64,000 bases of DNA from Actinoplanes sp. L3-i22. Its GTDB lineage: Bacteria > Actinomycetota > Actinomycetes > Mycobacteriales > Micromonosporaceae. How positions within the stretch are numbered: position 1 is the first letter of the stretch; each line of letters opens with the position of its first letter. Both the position numbers and the translations under genes were made by a program. The stretch lies in contig NZ_AP024745.1 in the NCBI RefSeq assembly GCF_019704555.1, forward strand, positions 3,790,501 through 3,854,500, read 5' to 3'. The notes beneath the pieces are model-generated. The model worked only from the letters and a program-made list of their open reading frames with translations, did no database searches and had not been told where the DNA came from. Below are positions 1 through 9,393 of this stretch, one piece after another.

Positions 1-3
1 TGA

Positions 4-585
4 TTGAGTACCGCCGTGATCAAAGAGTCGGAGCGCAGTCTCGGGGTCAGCCTGACCCTCGCTGTGCTGGTGGCGGCGGCCCTCGGACTGGTGGACACGT
101 TCTGGGGCCTGGGCCGCCACGTGCCACCGTGGCTGGTTCGAACCGCCTGCTCGGCCACCGGCTGCGGCAACCGGTCGATGGCCGTGCTCGGCTGGGCGAT
201 GTGCGCCCTGGTGATCACGGTCTCGTTCGCGATGTGGCTGCTGTGGCGCCGCAGAGAAATGCGCCTGTTCGCCCGGCTACTCCCCGGCGCGGTCCTGCTC
301 GTCCTGCTCGGCCTGATCACCACCACCAGCAAGGACAAACTGGGCGGCGGCCCCACCCTGGCCGAAGTCCTGGCCACCCAGCCCGGCGCCCCCGCCTACC
401 TGACCGGCGTACACGTCGGCCTGTGGTCAGCCGCAATCATCATCCTGGCCGAGCTGGTCCTGTGGATCTGCCGAGACCGCGCCGCCCCGTCCTACATCTG
501 GATGTGGCAGGCAGCCCAACTGGCCACCCCACCCACCATCCTCATCGGCGCCCTTTTCACCACCCTGCTGAACCCCCTCTCCTAA
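4..585 (+). CDS. Predicted multi-helix membrane protein, unknown function
   Basis: About 193 residues with five hydrophobic stretches (roughly residues 14-34, 60-82, 90-106, 136-156 and 167-188), so an integral membrane protein. A TGA occupies bases 1-3 in the same frame, which fixes the start inside the window: either TTG at 4 or GTG at 16. The TGA may be the end of an upstream gene, which would make this a tightly packed second gene. Two cysteines near residues 48 and 54 could sit in an extracytoplasmic loop. I do not recognise the family and no catalytic motif is visible. Confidence 0.7.
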   Translation: MSTAVIKESERSLGVSLTLAVLVAAALGLVDTFWGLGRHVPPWLVRTACSATGCGNRSMAVLGWAMCALVITVSFAMWLLWRRREMRLFARLLPGAVLLVLLGLITTTSKDKLGGGPTLAEVLATQPGAPAYLTGVHVGLWSAAIIILAELVLWICRDRAAPSYIWMWQAAQLATPPTILIGALFTTLLNPLS

Positions 586-900
586 CCCCCGCCCGCCCGC
601 CCGCGCCGCTCGCGCCCGCGCTGCTCGCGCCCGCGCCGCCCGCGCCGCTCGCTCGCACGCCGCCCGTGCCCCCGCGCCGCTCGTCCGCCCGCACGTCGCC
701 CGCACGTCGCCCGCACGCGCCGCGCGCCCGCCCGTGCCGTGTGCCTGCGTCTGGGGCTGCATGCACGCCGCCCCCTCGCGCCGTGTCGCCCGCCCGGGGC
801 GCACCCCCTCAAGCGGTGTCGCCAAGCCCGCGCCCCTCACGCGGAGCCGACAGCCGCCCGCCCGCGCGCGGCTCGCTGCCAGCCCTGCTGGAATACCGGC
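586..900. other. GC-rich low-complexity intergenic stretch between convergent genes
   Basis: This 315-base gap separates the plus-strand membrane protein from the minus-strand site-2 protease. It is dominated by degenerate short repeats of the type CGCGCCGCTCGCGCC and CGCCCGCACGT. Open frames exist on both strands, but their products are only Arg/Ala/Pro/Gly and have no gene-like character. No clear terminator or promoter is visible. Confidence 0.6.
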
Positions 901-2109
901 TCAGCTGGTGAAGTGGACCGGATTCACCAGGTCGGCGTAGGCGAGCAGAGCGGCCATGGCGACCATGACCAGAGCAGCGGCCGAGGTCAGCGGAATCGTC
1001 CTGGCCACGTCGACCGGCCTGGTCCACCGCCGGCCGAAGAGACGGCCGATGCCACGCTTCATACCCTCCAGCAGAGCAGCGGCGATGTGGCCACCGTCCA
1101 GCGGCAGCAGCGGGATCAGGTTGAAGACGCCGATCGCGATGTTGAACGAACCCAGCAACTCCAGCAGGAACAACAGCCGGTCGGCGACCGGCAGATCGGA
1201 CGCGGCAACATCCCCGCCGAGCCGGGTGGCACCGACGACACCGATCGGCCCGTCGACCGCCCGCGGCGCGTCACTGAAGGCGGCCTGCCACACGCCGACC
1301 ATCCGCTCGGGAAGGTGGAAGACACCGACCGCGACCTCTTTACCGGCGGCCCTGACCACACCGGCGACCTCGACCGGTGTCATGTGCTCGCGGGCATATG
1401 CCGGCTGGACGCCGAGGAAGCCGCCCTGACCGTTGACGCCCATGATCAGCGGCACCTTTTCGGTCACGCCGTCGCGCATGATGGTCAGCGTGACCGGCTG
1501 ACCGGCATCGGCGCGGATCATCCCGGTCAGCTCGTCCCACGAGCGGACGGACGCATCGCCGTACCCAATGATCTTGTCGCCCGGTTGGAGACCGGCCGTG
1601 ACCGCCGGACTGGCCGCGACCACCGCCTGGATGGTGGGTTGAGCGGTGTTGACGCCGATGCCGGTGAGCGCGATCGACAGGAAGACGAAGCCGAGCAGCA
1701 TGTTCATCGCCGGACCGCCGGTCATGATGATCACGCGCTGCCACCAGGGGCGCTGGTAGAACAGCCGGCCGTGATCGCGCGGGCCGACGTCCTCCCAGGC
1801 GGCCTCGCGGGCGCCCTCGATCAGCGACCGCAGCGGACCGGTCGACCATCGGCGCACCTTGCCGGGCGGCGTACCCGGAGCCGGCGGCAGCATGCCGACC
1901 ATCCGGATGTACCCGCCGAACGGCAGCCACTTGATGCCGAATTCGGTCTCACCCCGACGGGTGGACCAGGCGGTCGGCCCGATTCCGACCATCCACTGAG
2001 TCACCTTGACGTTGAATCTGCGGGCTGGCGCGTAGTGACCGACCTCGTGCAGGGCGATCGACAGCAACAGGCCGAGCAGAAAGACCACAGCACCGAGGAG
2101 CCACGTCAT
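901..2109 (-). CDS. Site-2 protease family (RIP) zinc metalloprotease with PDZ domain
   Basis: About 402 residues. The first transmembrane helix carries the zinc motif HEVGH at residues 21-25. A PDZ-like domain lies around 160-240, and a C-terminal helix has NLIPLLPLDGGH near residue 330-341, whose LDG motif supplies the third zinc ligand. These are the hallmarks of the RseP/RasP class of intramembrane proteases, which cut anti-sigma factors or signal-peptide remnants within the membrane. I chose ATG at 2109 because MTWLLGAVVF places the HExxH in the first helix as in the family; an upstream in-frame start would add 20 unlikely residues. The usual actinobacterial neighbours (dxr, ispG) are absent, so this may be an accessory paralogue. 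Confidence 0.9.
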   Translation of the reverse strand: MTWLLGAVVFLLGLLLSIALHEVGHYAPARRFNVKVTQWMVGIGPTAWSTRRGETEFGIKWLPFGGYIRMVGMLPPAPGTPPGKVRRWSTGPLRSLIEGAREAAWEDVGPRDHGRLFYQRPWWQRVIIMTGGPAMNMLLGFVFLSIALTGIGVNTAQPTIQAVVAASPAVTAGLQPGDKIIGYGDASVRSWDELTGMIRADAGQPVTLTIMRDGVTEKVPLIMGVNGQGGFLGVQPAYAREHMTPVEVAGVVRAAGKEVAVGVFHLPERMVGVWQAAFSDAPRAVDGPIGVVGATRLGGDVAASDLPVADRLLFLLELLGSFNIAIGVFNLIPLLPLDGGHIAAALLEGMKRGIGRLFGRRWTRPVDVARTIPLTSAAALVMVAMAALLAYADLVNPVHFTS

Positions 2110-2443
2110 GCCGGGCAGTCTAGGGGCACTCACCGGCAATTCCAGGGTGGTCGGCACGCCTCGTTCCAATGACCGGCCGGAGTCTGCCCTCTTAAGGGCA
2201 GAACCGCGCCCGAATTCCCGGGCGTCGGCCCGGGCGGCCGATCCGGACCGCCCTCGAGATCGGCGCGGAGACGGGCAAGGCGACCCGTCTCTTTCGAGTC
2301 CTGCGTGCCCTGCCGGACGAGGTGGACCTGACCTCCGACATCACCCTTCACCTGTCCCGCCGTCACTGACCCGCCTCCCGTCTCCATCCGGCGCTTGTTG
2401 ATCGGCAGCGTCTCCACTGCCGCTGGTGTCCGCTTTCGATCCC
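2110..2443. other. Intergenic region upstream of the site-2 protease
   Basis: This 334-base gap must hold the promoter of the minus-strand protease. It contains the hairpin listed separately. It also has a plus-strand readable stretch (about 2238-2369, ending RALPDEVDLTSDITLHLS then TGA) that has no start codon and may be an old coding remnant. I could not assign it. Confidence 0.4.
2184..2201. promoter_or_regulatory. Perfect 7-bp hairpin upstream of the site-2 protease gene
   Basis: CTGCCCT and AGGGCAG are separated by CTTA. It lies 75-92 bases upstream of the chosen start on the minus strand. It could be a 5'-leader hairpin or a binding dyad; there is no U-tract in either direction. Confidence 0.4.
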
Positions 2444-3373
2444 TCAGACGCGGGTGGCGAGCGGCCCACCGTTGTAGGCGACCGCATCGGTGAACGCGGC
2501 GATCAGATCCAGCTCGGTGCCGTGGTGGTCGGCATAGAACCGATGCAGGTTCAGCACCAGCCGCTCGGCATCTGCCCACCCGGCGAACTCACCCAGCTCC
2601 ACTCCACGAGCGGCGTCGAGCGGCGAGAGCCCTCGCTCGACCCCGTCCGCGCCGGCCCGCATCACCAGCCGGTAGTACCGCCGGTGCTCGTCCAGCACCC
2701 GCGCGATGTCGTCACCGCTCAGGATCGGCCCGTGCCCGGGAACCACCACCTCCGGCCCGAAACCGGCCAGCCAGTCGACCGCGGCCAGCGCCCCAGGCAG
2801 CGAACCCATGAACACCAGCGGCGTCAGCCCGGCGAAGACCAGGTCATCGGTGAACAGCACGCGCTCGTCCGGGACCCAGGCGATCAGGTCGCCGGTGGTG
2901 TGCGCCGGCCCGCCGGGGTGCCGCAGCTCGACCCGCCGCTCGCCGAGATGAACGGTGAGCGCGTCGCCGACGGTGACGTCCGGCAGGCGGCGCTCGACGT
3001 CACCCCAGTCCGGCACCGGGCTCCAGAACGGCGGACATCCGTCGATGATCGGATCGACCCGTAGGCCCTCCCGCATCTTCTCCTGCCCGATGATCACGGT
3101 CGGCAAAGGCAGAAGACTGTTCCCGTACGTGTGGTCCCCGTGCTGATGGGTGTTCACCGCCAGCTTCGGAGCCTGCCCGGTCGCTGCCTGCAACGCATCC
3201 AGGAATCGCCGGGCCCGCGTAGCGGTAGCGCACGTGTCCACCACGAGCTGCCCCGCCGCGGTGGTGATCGCCCCCGCGTTGTTCAGCCACCACGATCCGT
3301 CCGGCTGCACCCAGGCGTGAATCCCCGCCCGGACCTCGACCAGCCGCGCTCCATCTTCCACTGCTGCATTCAT
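2444..3373 (-). CDS. MBL-fold metallo-hydrolase
   Basis: About 309 residues of the metallo-beta-lactamase superfamily. The zinc motif THQHGDH occupies residues 75-81 (HxHxDH). Downstream histidine and aspartate ligands are plausible in GGPAHTTGDLIAW, VLFTDDLVF and VVPGHGPIL. The domain is glyoxalase II/RNase Z-like and hydrolyses an unknown ester, lactone or thioester. I chose ATG at 3373 (MNAAVEDG) because the 50 extra residues of the longer frame are unlike coding sequence. The gene stands alone between the protease and the ABC exporter. Confidence 0.85.
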   Translation of the reverse strand: MNAAVEDGARLVEVRAGIHAWVQPDGSWWLNNAGAITTAAGQLVVDTCATATRARRFLDALQAATGQAPKLAVNTHQHGDHTYGNSLLPLPTVIIGQEKMREGLRVDPIIDGCPPFWSPVPDWGDVERRLPDVTVGDALTVHLGERRVELRHPGGPAHTTGDLIAWVPDERVLFTDDLVFAGLTPLVFMGSLPGALAAVDWLAGFGPEVVVPGHGPILSGDDIARVLDEHRRYYRLVMRAGADGVERGLSPLDAARGVELGEFAGWADAERLVLNLHRFYADHHGTELDLIAAFTDAVAYNGGPLATRV

Positions 3374-3452
3374 GGCCTGAGGGTACCGTCCTGTTTTGTG
3401 GGCATTTGATCTGCCGATGACGTGGTGATCCTGCGCCCGAGATGATGTCGTC

Positions 3453-5843
3453 TCATAGGTCTGCCTGTGGGGAATGCAGCGCGGGCGCGCGCAGCATCCG
3501 TCGGGTGGGCAGGGCCCCGGCAACCAGCGCGAGCAGCAGACACGAGCCGATCACCCCGGCGACGACCGGCCACGGCACCACCAGCGGGACTGCCGCGCCG
3601 GTCTGCTCGCTCAGCCCGGCACGGATGGCCAGCAGCGCCCCGAGAGCGACCACCCCGCCCAGCACCGCCCCGATCGCCACCACCAGCGTGGACTCCGCCG
3701 CGACGTACCCGGCGACCTGCCGTCGGGTCGCCCCGGCCAGGCGCACCACCCGGAGGTCGGGTGCACGCCCCTCGGCCGCCATCATCAGCGTGTTGGCGAC
3801 GGCGATCGCGCCGTATCCGGCCGACACCCCGATCAACATCAACGTGAACATCCACACCAGCCGGTCCTCGCTGCTGTCGGCCTCCGCAGCCCAGGCGGCC
3901 GTGTCGATCACCCGGGCACCGAGGCCGGCCGGAACGTCGCGGTCCAGGTAAACGGCAGAGGTCAGCGCGGACGGGTCGTGCCGGCGCACGGTCTCGCGGG
4001 ACAGTAGGAGGTCACCCCGGATCGACCCGTCGGCGACCACGGCGACGATCCGCAGCGCGATCCGCTGCCCGTCGGCGAAGACCACCGGACACGTTCCTCC
4101 CGGAGACAGGTGCGCGGACTCGGTGACCACGACGGTGTCCGTGTCGCGAAGGCCGTTCGCCGAACCCGAGACCACTCGTGCGCCCCGATCCGCCTCGGCG
4201 AACGTGGCTGGCTCGACGCCGAGGGCGAGAAGGGCCCGTTGATCCGGCCCGAACACCGTGGTCGGCAGGATCGCTGCGCCGGTCGCGGCGCTCACCGTGG
4301 CGTCGGACAGCCCCGGCGTCCGGTCCGGCACCATCACCCGGCCGGCCGCGACATCTGCCGCCCGGCCCGCCGCGTAGGCCGCCGTCGACGTTCGGACCAT
4401 GCCTGAGACGAGCACCGCGAACGCGACGGTCAGCAGCACCGGCGCGGCCGTGGACGCGGTTCGCCGTGCCGCGCTCAGCGCGCCCTCACGAACCAGGAGG
4501 CCGATCGTGCCACCGCCGCGCCGCATCGGGAGCCGCAATAGCCGGACGAGCAGCGGAATCGCTGCGGGCGCGAGCGCGACCATCCCGGTGACCAGCGCCA
4601 TCGCCCCGTACAGCGCGAACGTCGCACCATCCTGGGCGTCGTCCGAGGTCGCGGTGCCGACGGCCAGCGCAACACCGGCCGCCATCAGCAGACCGCCCGT
4701 GATCCAACGCAGCCGCCCCATCGAGCGTTGCTCGACGGCAGCCTCGCGCAGCGCCTCCAGCGGTCGCACCCGGGAGGCCCGGCGCGCAGCGGTCCAAGCG
4801 CCGGCGAGAGCCACCAGCGGACCGAGCACGAGCGCGCCCAGCAGCGGCAACGCGCTGTACCGCACTTCATACGTCGCCGGCTCGAACCCCACGTCGATGA
4901 GAATCCGTGCGGCCATCGGAGCCACGGCGGCACCGATGATCGCGCCGAGGACCGCTCCGACGCTGCCGACCAGCAACGCTTCGCCGTACACCATCCGCCG
5001 CACCTGCCGAGGCGTAGCCCCGACCGCCCGCAGCAGGCCCATCTCCCGCCGTCGCTGGGTGACGGTGAAGGCGAACGTGGACGCGACGACGAACACCGTG
5101 ACGAAGCCGGCCAGCGCCGCCACCCCGGTGAGGACCTGCATCCCGATCCAGCGTGTCCGGGCGTCCGCACCCGGCTCCAGCGCTCCCCGCTCGTCGCCGG
5201 TCAGCACCGTCCCCGCCGCCCCGCCGCTGTCGCGCGCGGCCTTCGCCACCGAACCGGCATCCGCGCCCGGCGCCAGGACCAGCCCGATCGCGCCGACACC
5301 CGGGGACAGTCGCGCGGCCGCTTCGTCCGAGACCAAAATGCCCGGAGCATCGATCAAACCCGTCACTGTGTACGCCGTGGGCCCCGCCGCCGTCAGCACC
5401 GTGACCGTGCTTCCGGCCCGAAGGCCCAGGGCCCTGTCCAGCACCACCTCGCCCGGTCGCCTGGGCGGCTCGCCGGCCACCAGGCGCCCACCCCCGAGGC
5501 GGGCCGATGACCAGCCATGACCTTGCACGACGGTCTCGGACGGCTCCCCGCCGACGACGGCCTGGGCGTAGAAGGAACGGTCCGCCACCGCGGCCGCGAC
5601 CCCCGGAAGGGCCGCGAGTCGACTGCCCATCTCCTCGGCTCGCGCACCCGGCCACGGAATCGCCGGTGAGAACTGATCGGCGGGGCTGTGGCTCGCCGGC
5701 GCCTGAACGATCACCGCGGCGGCGGCGAGCCGGTCAGGGATCTTCGGCCGGCCCGCGACGATCAACAACAGGGCGAGGGTGACCAGCGCGATCCCGACCA
5801 CCACGGCGACCAGCGCACCGATCGTCCGGCGCAGCCTCAGCAC
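3453..5843 (-). CDS. ABC transporter permease, FtsX/MacB type with two FtsX units
   Basis: About 796 residues. There is an N-terminal transmembrane anchor, a large periplasm-facing segment (roughly 35-240), then a block of three helices preceded by TQRRREMGLLRAVGATPRQV (about 260-280). A central helix follows, then a second extracytoplasmic segment and a second FtsX helix block with LRVVRLAGATRRQVAGYVAA near the C-terminus. This duplicated FtsX layout is typical of actinobacterial exporters of peptides or antibiotics. The GTG start at 5843 overlaps the ATPase stop by 7 bases, so the two proteins are translationally coupled and probably form one transporter. The substrate is unknown. Confidence 0.9.
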   Translation of the reverse strand: MLRLRRTIGALVAVVVGIALVTLALLLIVAGRPKIPDRLAAAAVIVQAPASHSPADQFSPAIPWPGARAEEMGSRLAALPGVAAAVADRSFYAQAVVGGEPSETVVQGHGWSSARLGGGRLVAGEPPRRPGEVVLDRALGLRAGSTVTVLTAAGPTAYTVTGLIDAPGILVSDEAAARLSPGVGAIGLVLAPGADAGSVAKAARDSGGAAGTVLTGDERGALEPGADARTRWIGMQVLTGVAALAGFVTVFVVASTFAFTVTQRRREMGLLRAVGATPRQVRRMVYGEALLVGSVGAVLGAIIGAAVAPMAARILIDVGFEPATYEVRYSALPLLGALVLGPLVALAGAWTAARRASRVRPLEALREAAVEQRSMGRLRWITGGLLMAAGVALAVGTATSDDAQDGATFALYGAMALVTGMVALAPAAIPLLVRLLRLPMRRGGGTIGLLVREGALSAARRTASTAAPVLLTVAFAVLVSGMVRTSTAAYAAGRAADVAAGRVMVPDRTPGLSDATVSAATGAAILPTTVFGPDQRALLALGVEPATFAEADRGARVVSGSANGLRDTDTVVVTESAHLSPGGTCPVVFADGQRIALRIVAVVADGSIRGDLLLSRETVRRHDPSALTSAVYLDRDVPAGLGARVIDTAAWAAEADSSEDRLVWMFTLMLIGVSAGYGAIAVANTLMMAAEGRAPDLRVVRLAGATRRQVAGYVAAESTLVVAIGAVLGGVVALGALLAIRAGLSEQTGAAVPLVVPWPVVAGVIGSCLLLALVAGALPTRRMLRAPALHSPQADL

Positions 5844-6577
5844 GGCTCCTCCACCAACTGCGTGGTGTGAGCGGCGATCTGCTCCGGCGCCAGCGGCCCC
5901 TGGACGTCGTCGGCGATCCGGCCGTCGGCGAGGAACACGATCCGATCGGCACGGGCGGCGGCGACCGGATCATGGGTCACCATGACCACCGTCTGCTGAT
6001 GCTCGTCGACCAGCGTCCGCAGCAGGTCGAGGATCTGCCGCGAGGTCGCACTGTCCAGAGCACCGGTCGGCTCGTCCGCGAACACCACCGCGGGACGGCT
6101 GATCAGCGCGCGAGCGACCGCGACACGCTGCTGCTCGCCGCCGGAGAGCTCGCTCGGGCGGTGCCGGAGGCGCCCGGCCAGCCCGACCGCGGTCAGCGCC
6201 TCGGCGATGTCGCCGGGTGGTGTGCGGCGGCCGGCCAACCGGGCCGGCAACGCCACGTTCTGCTCAGCGGTCAGAGAGGAGACCAGATTGAAGGACTGGA
6301 ACACGAAGCCGATCCGGTCCCGCCGCAGCCTCGTGAGCTGATCCTCGGTCAGCGGGTCGAGCACGACACCGTCGACGGCGATCGAGCCGCTGATCGGGCG
6401 GTCGAGCCCGGCCGCGCAGTGCAGCAGGGTCGACTTGCCGGACCCCGAAGGGCCCATCACCGCCGAGAACGTGCCGCGCTCGAAGGACACCGAGATGCCG
6501 TCGAGCGCGACCACCTGCCGGTCGCCCGTGCCGTAGGCGGCTCGGACGTCCTCCAGAACAACCGTCTGCGTCGTCAT
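5837..6577 (-). CDS. ABC transporter ATP-binding protein (MacB/LolD class)
   Basis: About 246 residues and complete: Walker A GPSGSGKST at 42-50, Q-loop near FVFQSFN, signature LSGGEQQR at 144-151, Walker B VVFADEP at 164-170 and an H-loop VTHD. It is the energy subunit for the FtsX-type permease encoded immediately downstream. I chose ATG at 6577 (MTTQTVVLED). The gene is divergent from a NarL-type two-component system 170 bases away, the arrangement usual for antibiotic-sensing exporters, which suggests that the pair regulates it. Confidence 0.93.
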   Translation of the reverse strand: MTTQTVVLEDVRAAYGTGDRQVVALDGISVSFERGTFSAVMGPSGSGKSTLLHCAAGLDRPISGSIAVDGVVLDPLTEDQLTRLRRDRIGFVFQSFNLVSSLTAEQNVALPARLAGRRTPPGDIAEALTAVGLAGRLRHRPSELSGGEQQRVAVARALISRPAVVFADEPTGALDSATSRQILDLLRTLVDEHQQTVVMVTHDPVAAARADRIVFLADGRIADDVQGPLAPEQIAAHTTQLVEEPC

Positions 6578-6746
6578 GGCGGCAACGATCCCGCGCCGGG
6601 GCCGGGTGGCGCATCGGACCAGGATGGACACTTCGCGTTCCGACCAGCGTGGTACGTCGTACCCAATAATCGGTCTTTCCTCATCCCTGGGGATGACAGC
6701 TTGTGGGCCGACGCGCGGCGCTGCCGCACCGGATACCGTCTTGCGC

Positions 6747-7949
6747 ATGGACGCGGCTCAGGTGATCAGGCGCCTCCGCCCGGTCGAGCTCTACGTTCTC
6801 GACGCGGTCGGAGCGGCCTTCGTCGTGCTGATCTGTCTGGCGGGGGCGATCGAGGCGCCGCCGGGCGGTCAGCCCACCGAGCCGGGCTGGGTGTCGGCGC
6901 TGACTGCCCTGGTGATCGGCCTGCCGATCGCGGTCCGCCGCCGCTGGCCCACCACGGTGGCGATCACCGTGACGGTGGCTTCCTCCCTCGCGCTGGGGTC
7001 GGAGGTCATCCCATCCTTCGCGGCACCGGGGCCGGCCTGCGGGCTCGTCCTGGCCTTTTATACCTTCGGCGCCGCCGTGCGAGACACCCGAGCATTTCTG
7101 ATCCAGGGGGTCTGCTGCTTCCTGATCAGTGCCGGTATGGGCGCGCCGATGTTCTTCGCGGACCACAGCGTTCCGGCGCCGGACAGCCCGCCGCCGCTGC
7201 TGACCTTGTTCTTCGGCGCTCTGATGATCGCGCCGTCCGCGATCCTCGGGTTCGCCATCGGCGAGCGACGGGAACAGAATGCCCAGCGCAGCGAGCAGTT
7301 GCGGCGCGAGGCCGCGATCGAGGAACGACTGCGGATCGCGCGGGAGTTGCACGACATCATCGCGCACACGATGACCCTGATCGTGGTGAAGGCATCGATC
7401 GGCAACCACGTCGCGGAATCCCAGCCGGACGCGGCACGCGACGCGCTGCGGGTCATCGAGAAAACCGGACGGGCCGCGATGTACGAGGTCCGCAAGGTGC
7501 TGGACATGCTGCGGGCGGACACCCCGTATACGCCTACGCCCGGCATCGACGACCTGCCGAGACTGGTCGAGATGGCCTCGGCGGGCGACGCGTCCGTGAC
7601 ACTCACGGTGGACTGCCCGGAGGAGACGGCCGTCGACACGATCGCCGAGTCGGTGCAGCTGACGGTGTATCGGATCGTTCAGGAAGCGGTGACCAACGTG
7701 GTGAAACACGCGGCGCCGGCACATTGCCAGGTCACCGTGCTCGTCGGTGCGGATGACATCCGGGTCGAGGTCAACGACGACGGGCAGCGGCCGGTGCGCG
7801 CCGGTAAGAGCGGGCAGGGGCTGATCGGGATGCGCGAGCGGGCGGCACTGCACGGCGGAACACTCAGCGCTGGGCCACGGGACGGCGGTGGATTCGCCGT
7901 GACGGCCTTGCTTCCGGTCGACGGCGCGGCGAGCGGCGGTGGCCGGTGA
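6747..7949 (+). CDS. Sensor histidine kinase (HisKA_3 type)
   Basis: About 400 residues. Four to five N-terminal helices (residues about 15-35, 50-110, 117-130 and 150-172) are followed by a HisKA_3 dimerisation helix with RIARELHDIIAHTMTLI, the phospho-acceptor being His202. A HATPase_c domain has the N-box EAVTNVVKHA and a G-box around GQGLIGMRERA. It overlaps the response regulator by 4 bases (GTGA), so the two form one unit. It lies divergent from the ABC exporter and most likely senses a cell-envelope signal that controls it. ATG at 6747 was chosen because it starts just ahead of the first helix. Confidence 0.92.
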   Translation: MDAAQVIRRLRPVELYVLDAVGAAFVVLICLAGAIEAPPGGQPTEPGWVSALTALVIGLPIAVRRRWPTTVAITVTVASSLALGSEVIPSFAAPGPACGLVLAFYTFGAAVRDTRAFLIQGVCCFLISAGMGAPMFFADHSVPAPDSPPPLLTLFFGALMIAPSAILGFAIGERREQNAQRSEQLRREAAIEERLRIARELHDIIAHTMTLIVVKASIGNHVAESQPDAARDALRVIEKTGRAAMYEVRKVLDMLRADTPYTPTPGIDDLPRLVEMASAGDASVTLTVDCPEETAVDTIAESVQLTVYRIVQEAVTNVVKHAAPAHCQVTVLVGADDIRVEVNDDGQRPVRAGKSGQGLIGMRERAALHGGTLSAGPRDGGGFAVTALLPVDGAASGGGR

Positions 7950-8608
7950 TCCGGGTGCTGATCGTCGAGGACGTGGCGCTGGTGCGGGAGAGCTTCCAGA
8001 TGCTGGTCAACTCCAGCGAGGGGTGCACGGCGGTGGGGGAGGCGGCCACCGGCCTCGAAGCTGTTCGGCTCGCCGGCGAGCTCCAGCCGGACGTGGTGCT
8101 CATGGACGTGCGGATGCCGGAGATGGACGGCATCGAGGCCACCCGCCTGATCTGCCGAAATCCCGCGCTCAGCGGTGTGCACGTGTTGATTTTGACGACG
8201 TTCGACCACGATGAATATGTGTATGGGGCGCTGCAGGCGGGCGCGAGCGGCTTCCTACTCAAGGACAGTCCGGCGGGGGAATTGCTCAACGCCATCCAGG
8301 TGGTTGCCGCCGGGGAGGCGCTGCTGTCGCCGAAGGTGACGCGGAAACTGGTGTCGGAGTTCGCCCGGCAACCGCGGCCCGGAAAGCCGATCCCGGGTTC
8401 GCTGGACGGTGTGACCGAGCGTGAACGCGAAGTGCTGACGCTCGTCGGCCGCGGGCTGTCGAACGACGAGATCGCCGCGCACCTGGGGTTGAGCGTGGCC
8501 ACGGTGAAAACGCACGTGGGACGAATCCTGGCGAAGCTGCCCGTCCGCGACCGCGCCCAGCTGGTGATCGTCGCCTACGAGACGGGGCTGATCAACGTGG
8601 CTTCCTGA
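7946..8608 (+). CDS. NarL/FixJ-family response regulator
   Basis: About 220 residues. The receiver domain (1-120) has acidic residues ED at 8-9, phospho-acceptor Asp54 in VLMDVRMPEMDG, Thr at TTFD and Lys in FLLKDS. The LuxR-type helix-turn-helix (about 153-215) contains TEREREVLTLVGRGLSNDEI and LSVATVKTHVGRILAKL. It starts with GTG overlapping the kinase stop codon. Partner of the preceding kinase; the divergent ABC exporter is the likely target. Confidence 0.94.
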   Translation: MIRVLIVEDVALVRESFQMLVNSSEGCTAVGEAATGLEAVRLAGELQPDVVLMDVRMPEMDGIEATRLICRNPALSGVHVLILTTFDHDEYVYGALQAGASGFLLKDSPAGELLNAIQVVAAGEALLSPKVTRKLVSEFARQPRPGKPIPGSLDGVTEREREVLTLVGRGLSNDEIAAHLGLSVATVKTHVGRILAKLPVRDRAQLVIVAYETGLINVAS

Positions 8609-8612
8609 CAAT

Positions 8613-8657
8613 CGCTGCCTGCGCTGCCTGCGCTGCCTGCGCTGCCTGCGCTGCCTG
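8613..8657. repeat. Five perfect 9-bp tandem copies (CGCTGCCTG)
   Basis: The array begins 5 bases after the response-regulator stop and is followed by CGCGTCGG. There is no flanking hairpin. It is likely a slippage-prone microsatellite in the gap before the methyltransferase. Confidence 0.9.
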
Positions 8658-8751
8658 CGCGTCGGCTGGTGGGCCGGGGCTGGTGAGAGCAGTGAGCGGG
8701 GCGAGCGATTGGTTCAAGACTGAGCGGGGGTGTGCGGCTGAGACTTCGGGC

Positions 8752-9393
8752 ATGAGTGAGAGCGGTTTTACCCCGGCGCTCGGGCGGTTTGCGCCGACGC
8801 GGTTCTACGATCCGGTGATTGCGCTGACGCGGGAGCGGCTGTGGCGGGCGGTGACCGTCGCGCACGTGGCGCCGCGGCCTGGTGACGTGATTGTCGACGT
8901 TGGCTGTGGCACCGGCTCGCTGGCGTCGATGCTGGTGCGGGCCGAGCCGGAAGCTCGGATCGTCGGGGTGGATCCCGACCCCGAGGTGCTTGCGATCGCG
9001 GAGCGGAAGACGCGCGCCGTGCGGTGGGTTTCGGGCCGGGGTGATGCGCTGGCGGGGCTGCTCGGGGAGGGTACTGCGGACATCGTCGTTTCCAGTCTTG
9101 TGCTGCATCAGTGCCCGATGCCGATGAAGCGGGCCATGCTCGCGTCGATGGCCGCGGTTCTGCGGCCTGGTGGCCGATTGGTGATCACCGACTACGGGCT
9201 TCAGCGGACCGCCCTGATGCGGCTGGCGTTTCGGACGGTGCAGTTCGCGGACGGCAAGGCAGACACCCAGCCGAATGCCGATGGGGTATTGCCGGAGCTG
9301 ATCACCGCGGCCGGCTTCGAGGATGTCCGCGAAGCTGACGTCATCCGAACGATCACCGGATCAATCTCGGTCTACGTGGCTGAGCGGGGCTGA
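8752..9393 (+). CDS. Class I SAM-dependent methyltransferase
   Basis: About 213 residues with motif I VIVDVGCGTGSLA, motif II ending VGVDPDPEVL, a post-motif region IVVSSLVLHQCP and motif III AVLRPGGRLVITDYG. It resembles the UbiE/small-molecule methyltransferase group; the substrate is unknown. ATG at 8752 gives a compact family-length protein. The stop codon and the last codons before it are already part of the first unit of the 32-bp array, so the 3' end of the gene has probably been shaped by the repeat. Confidence 0.88.
   Translation: MSESGFTPALGRFAPTRFYDPVIALTRERLWRAVTVAHVAPRPGDVIVDVGCGTGSLASMLVRAEPEARIVGVDPDPEVLAIAERKTRAVRWVSGRGDALAGLLGEGTADIVVSSLVLHQCPMPMKRAMLASMAAVLRPGGRLVITDYGLQRTALMRLAFRTVQFADGKADTQPNADGVLPELITAAGFEDVREADVIRTITGSISVYVAERG

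Noticed and set aside
2238..2369. Plus-strand readable stretch ending LPDEVDLTSDITLHLSRRH
   Set aside because: It looks coding but has no start codon, is very short and could not be assigned to a family, so it was only mentioned in the intergenic entry.
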